Below are positions 63,264-64,000 of a stretch of DNA of 64,000 bases, in pieces. Under the pieces are notes generated by a model that was not told the DNA's origin, did not search any database, and saw only the letters and a program-made list of their open reading frames with translations. This DNA comes from Hybos culiciformis. Taxonomy: Eukaryota; Arthropoda; Insecta; Diptera; Hybotidae. The stretch is taken from the NCBI GenBank assembly GCA_964007475.1, contig CAXFZM010000364.1, positions 1 through 64,000 on the forward strand, read 5' to 3'. Numbering within the stretch: the first letter of the stretch is position 1; every line of letters begins with the position of its first letter. A program made the position numbers and the translations under genes.

Positions 63264-64000
63264 TTTTTAAATGTTTGAGCCTCGAAACTAATTTATTGAT
63301 TTTATCATATAAGTTTTTGATCTCGTTGGCTTTTTCAGTTTTAATAACAGGTATAGTCATGAAACTGTGAAGTTCAATATTTACCACTCTAGTGTTATTA
63401 ACCTATCGTTTAGCATTTGCCATGCACTGTCGTAATCTCCGTTAAACAGTGTAGTCAGCTAGTAAGTCGGCCGCGGGGCCGCTGAGGAGCGATTTGAGAG
63501 TCCACAATTTTGTGGCATTTTTCATGGGAGTTTCATGTACACTGGCCAAGAATAAATCTCGAAACGTTAGCCACGAATCATAATCTCCCTTAAAGTGCGG
63601 GATTTGAACTCTTTGAATTTTAAAATCATTGAATGGACTACAATTCAACCCGTTCTCTGACGTCGAGGGACTAGACGGTGAGTTTGAGATCAACAGAGGA
63701 AATTTATTGAATTGTGTCATAGTATTGTAAATATAAATTTTCCAAATCCGAAAAAACATTTGTAGCAAAATAATCGGTTTTTTTTAACGCATCTTCATCG
63801 TCGTATAAAACCTTCAAAAGGTCGGAGTGTACCGATTTTATTTTTGAAAAATGCTCTTCTAATGTTAAGAGCCTTTTTTCGAAATAGACTTTAGTTTTTC
63901 TGTCTGCCCCGTCCTTTTTATAATTTTTAAAAAATTGGGTTAAATAAGCTTTATTCTGCTCTTGCAGAAACAGCAGACTTTCGAAGTTCGGCATTACTTT
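63202..64000 (-). pseudogene. BEL/Pao Gag (DUF1759-like), frameshifted
   Basis: Pieces are 63994-63704 (helical N-terminus), 63768-63442 (VQIPHFKGDYDSWLTFRDLF and LKSLLSGPAADLL, typical DUF1759) and 63387-63202 (NWDAILVFIISQKL). Frame changes between pieces break the gene. The CCHC region is not visible. The 5' LTR lies outside the window. Confidence 0.8.

Noticed and set aside
1..64000. tRNA, rRNA, riboswitch or bacterial operon features
   Set aside because: Nothing resembling a tRNA cloverleaf, rRNA core or prokaryotic ribosome-binding organisation was seen; introns and TE types indicate an animal genome.

Overview
The window is AT-rich eukaryotic DNA, most likely insect. The signs are short spliceosomal introns (about 50-60 bp), Jockey, BEL/Pao and gypsy retroelements, PIF/Harbinger, hAT and CACTA-like DNA transposons, and a baculovirus-F-like envelope gene attached to a BEL/Pao element. 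I found no host housekeeping gene, tRNA, rRNA or CRISPR array. Almost everything I can classify is transposon or repeat. It is a deeply nested TE landscape with one 200-bp assembly gap (22308-22507).

Left third (1-12.8 kb): a ~120-bp tandem array (1-1025); a decayed APE-type non-LTR retrotransposon with coiled-coil ORF1 and ORF2 on the minus strand, bounded by ~155-bp inverted arms; a foldback element and short palindromic repeats (6.36-7.2 kb); then a decayed integrase plus protein-primed family-B DNA polymerase on the minus strand (7.19-12.02 kb). That pair is typical of a Polinton/Maverick (or adintovirus-like) element. A hairpin-ended, Helentron-like repeat is inserted in the polymerase.

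Middle (12.8-30.5 kb): two PIF/Harbinger copies in inverted orientation. Copy A is split by an apparently intact Jockey element (13180-18482, 13-bp target duplication), and copy B preserves the empty site. Copy B lies inside a larger CACTA-like element (about 23238-30477) carrying a broken tnp2-like transposase and an apparently intact four-exon DUF4806 gene.

Repeat-rich part (30.5-44 kb): a second Helentron-like copy contains a hAT-type nonautonomous element (8-bp TSD ATTTAGAT), which in turn contains a TTAA-flanked palindromic element. It also contains a foldback element whose arms are arrays of a 154-bp unit. A ~4.14-kb tandem segmental duplication follows, carrying a 12-bp purine-rich satellite; its second copy has gained a block of the 154-bp array.

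Right third (44-64 kb): a decayed BEL/Pao element with an env-like gene on the minus strand, its 3' portion tandemly duplicated (2843 bp). It is interrupted by a young gypsy element (LTRs with one mismatch over 337 bp), which is itself interrupted by a hAT element with an intact 648-aa transposase and a perfect 8-bp duplication. Insertion order on the right: BEL, then gypsy, then hAT.

All four retroelements, plus the polymerase-bearing and CACTA-like elements, are coded on the minus strand. This is compatible with, but does not prove, a uni-strand piRNA cluster. I do not see a clearly new multi-gene system. The best leads are the tnp2-like/DUF4806 transposon, the foldback and satellite duplications, the two likely competent elements (Jockey and hAT), and the possible piRNA-cluster organisation.
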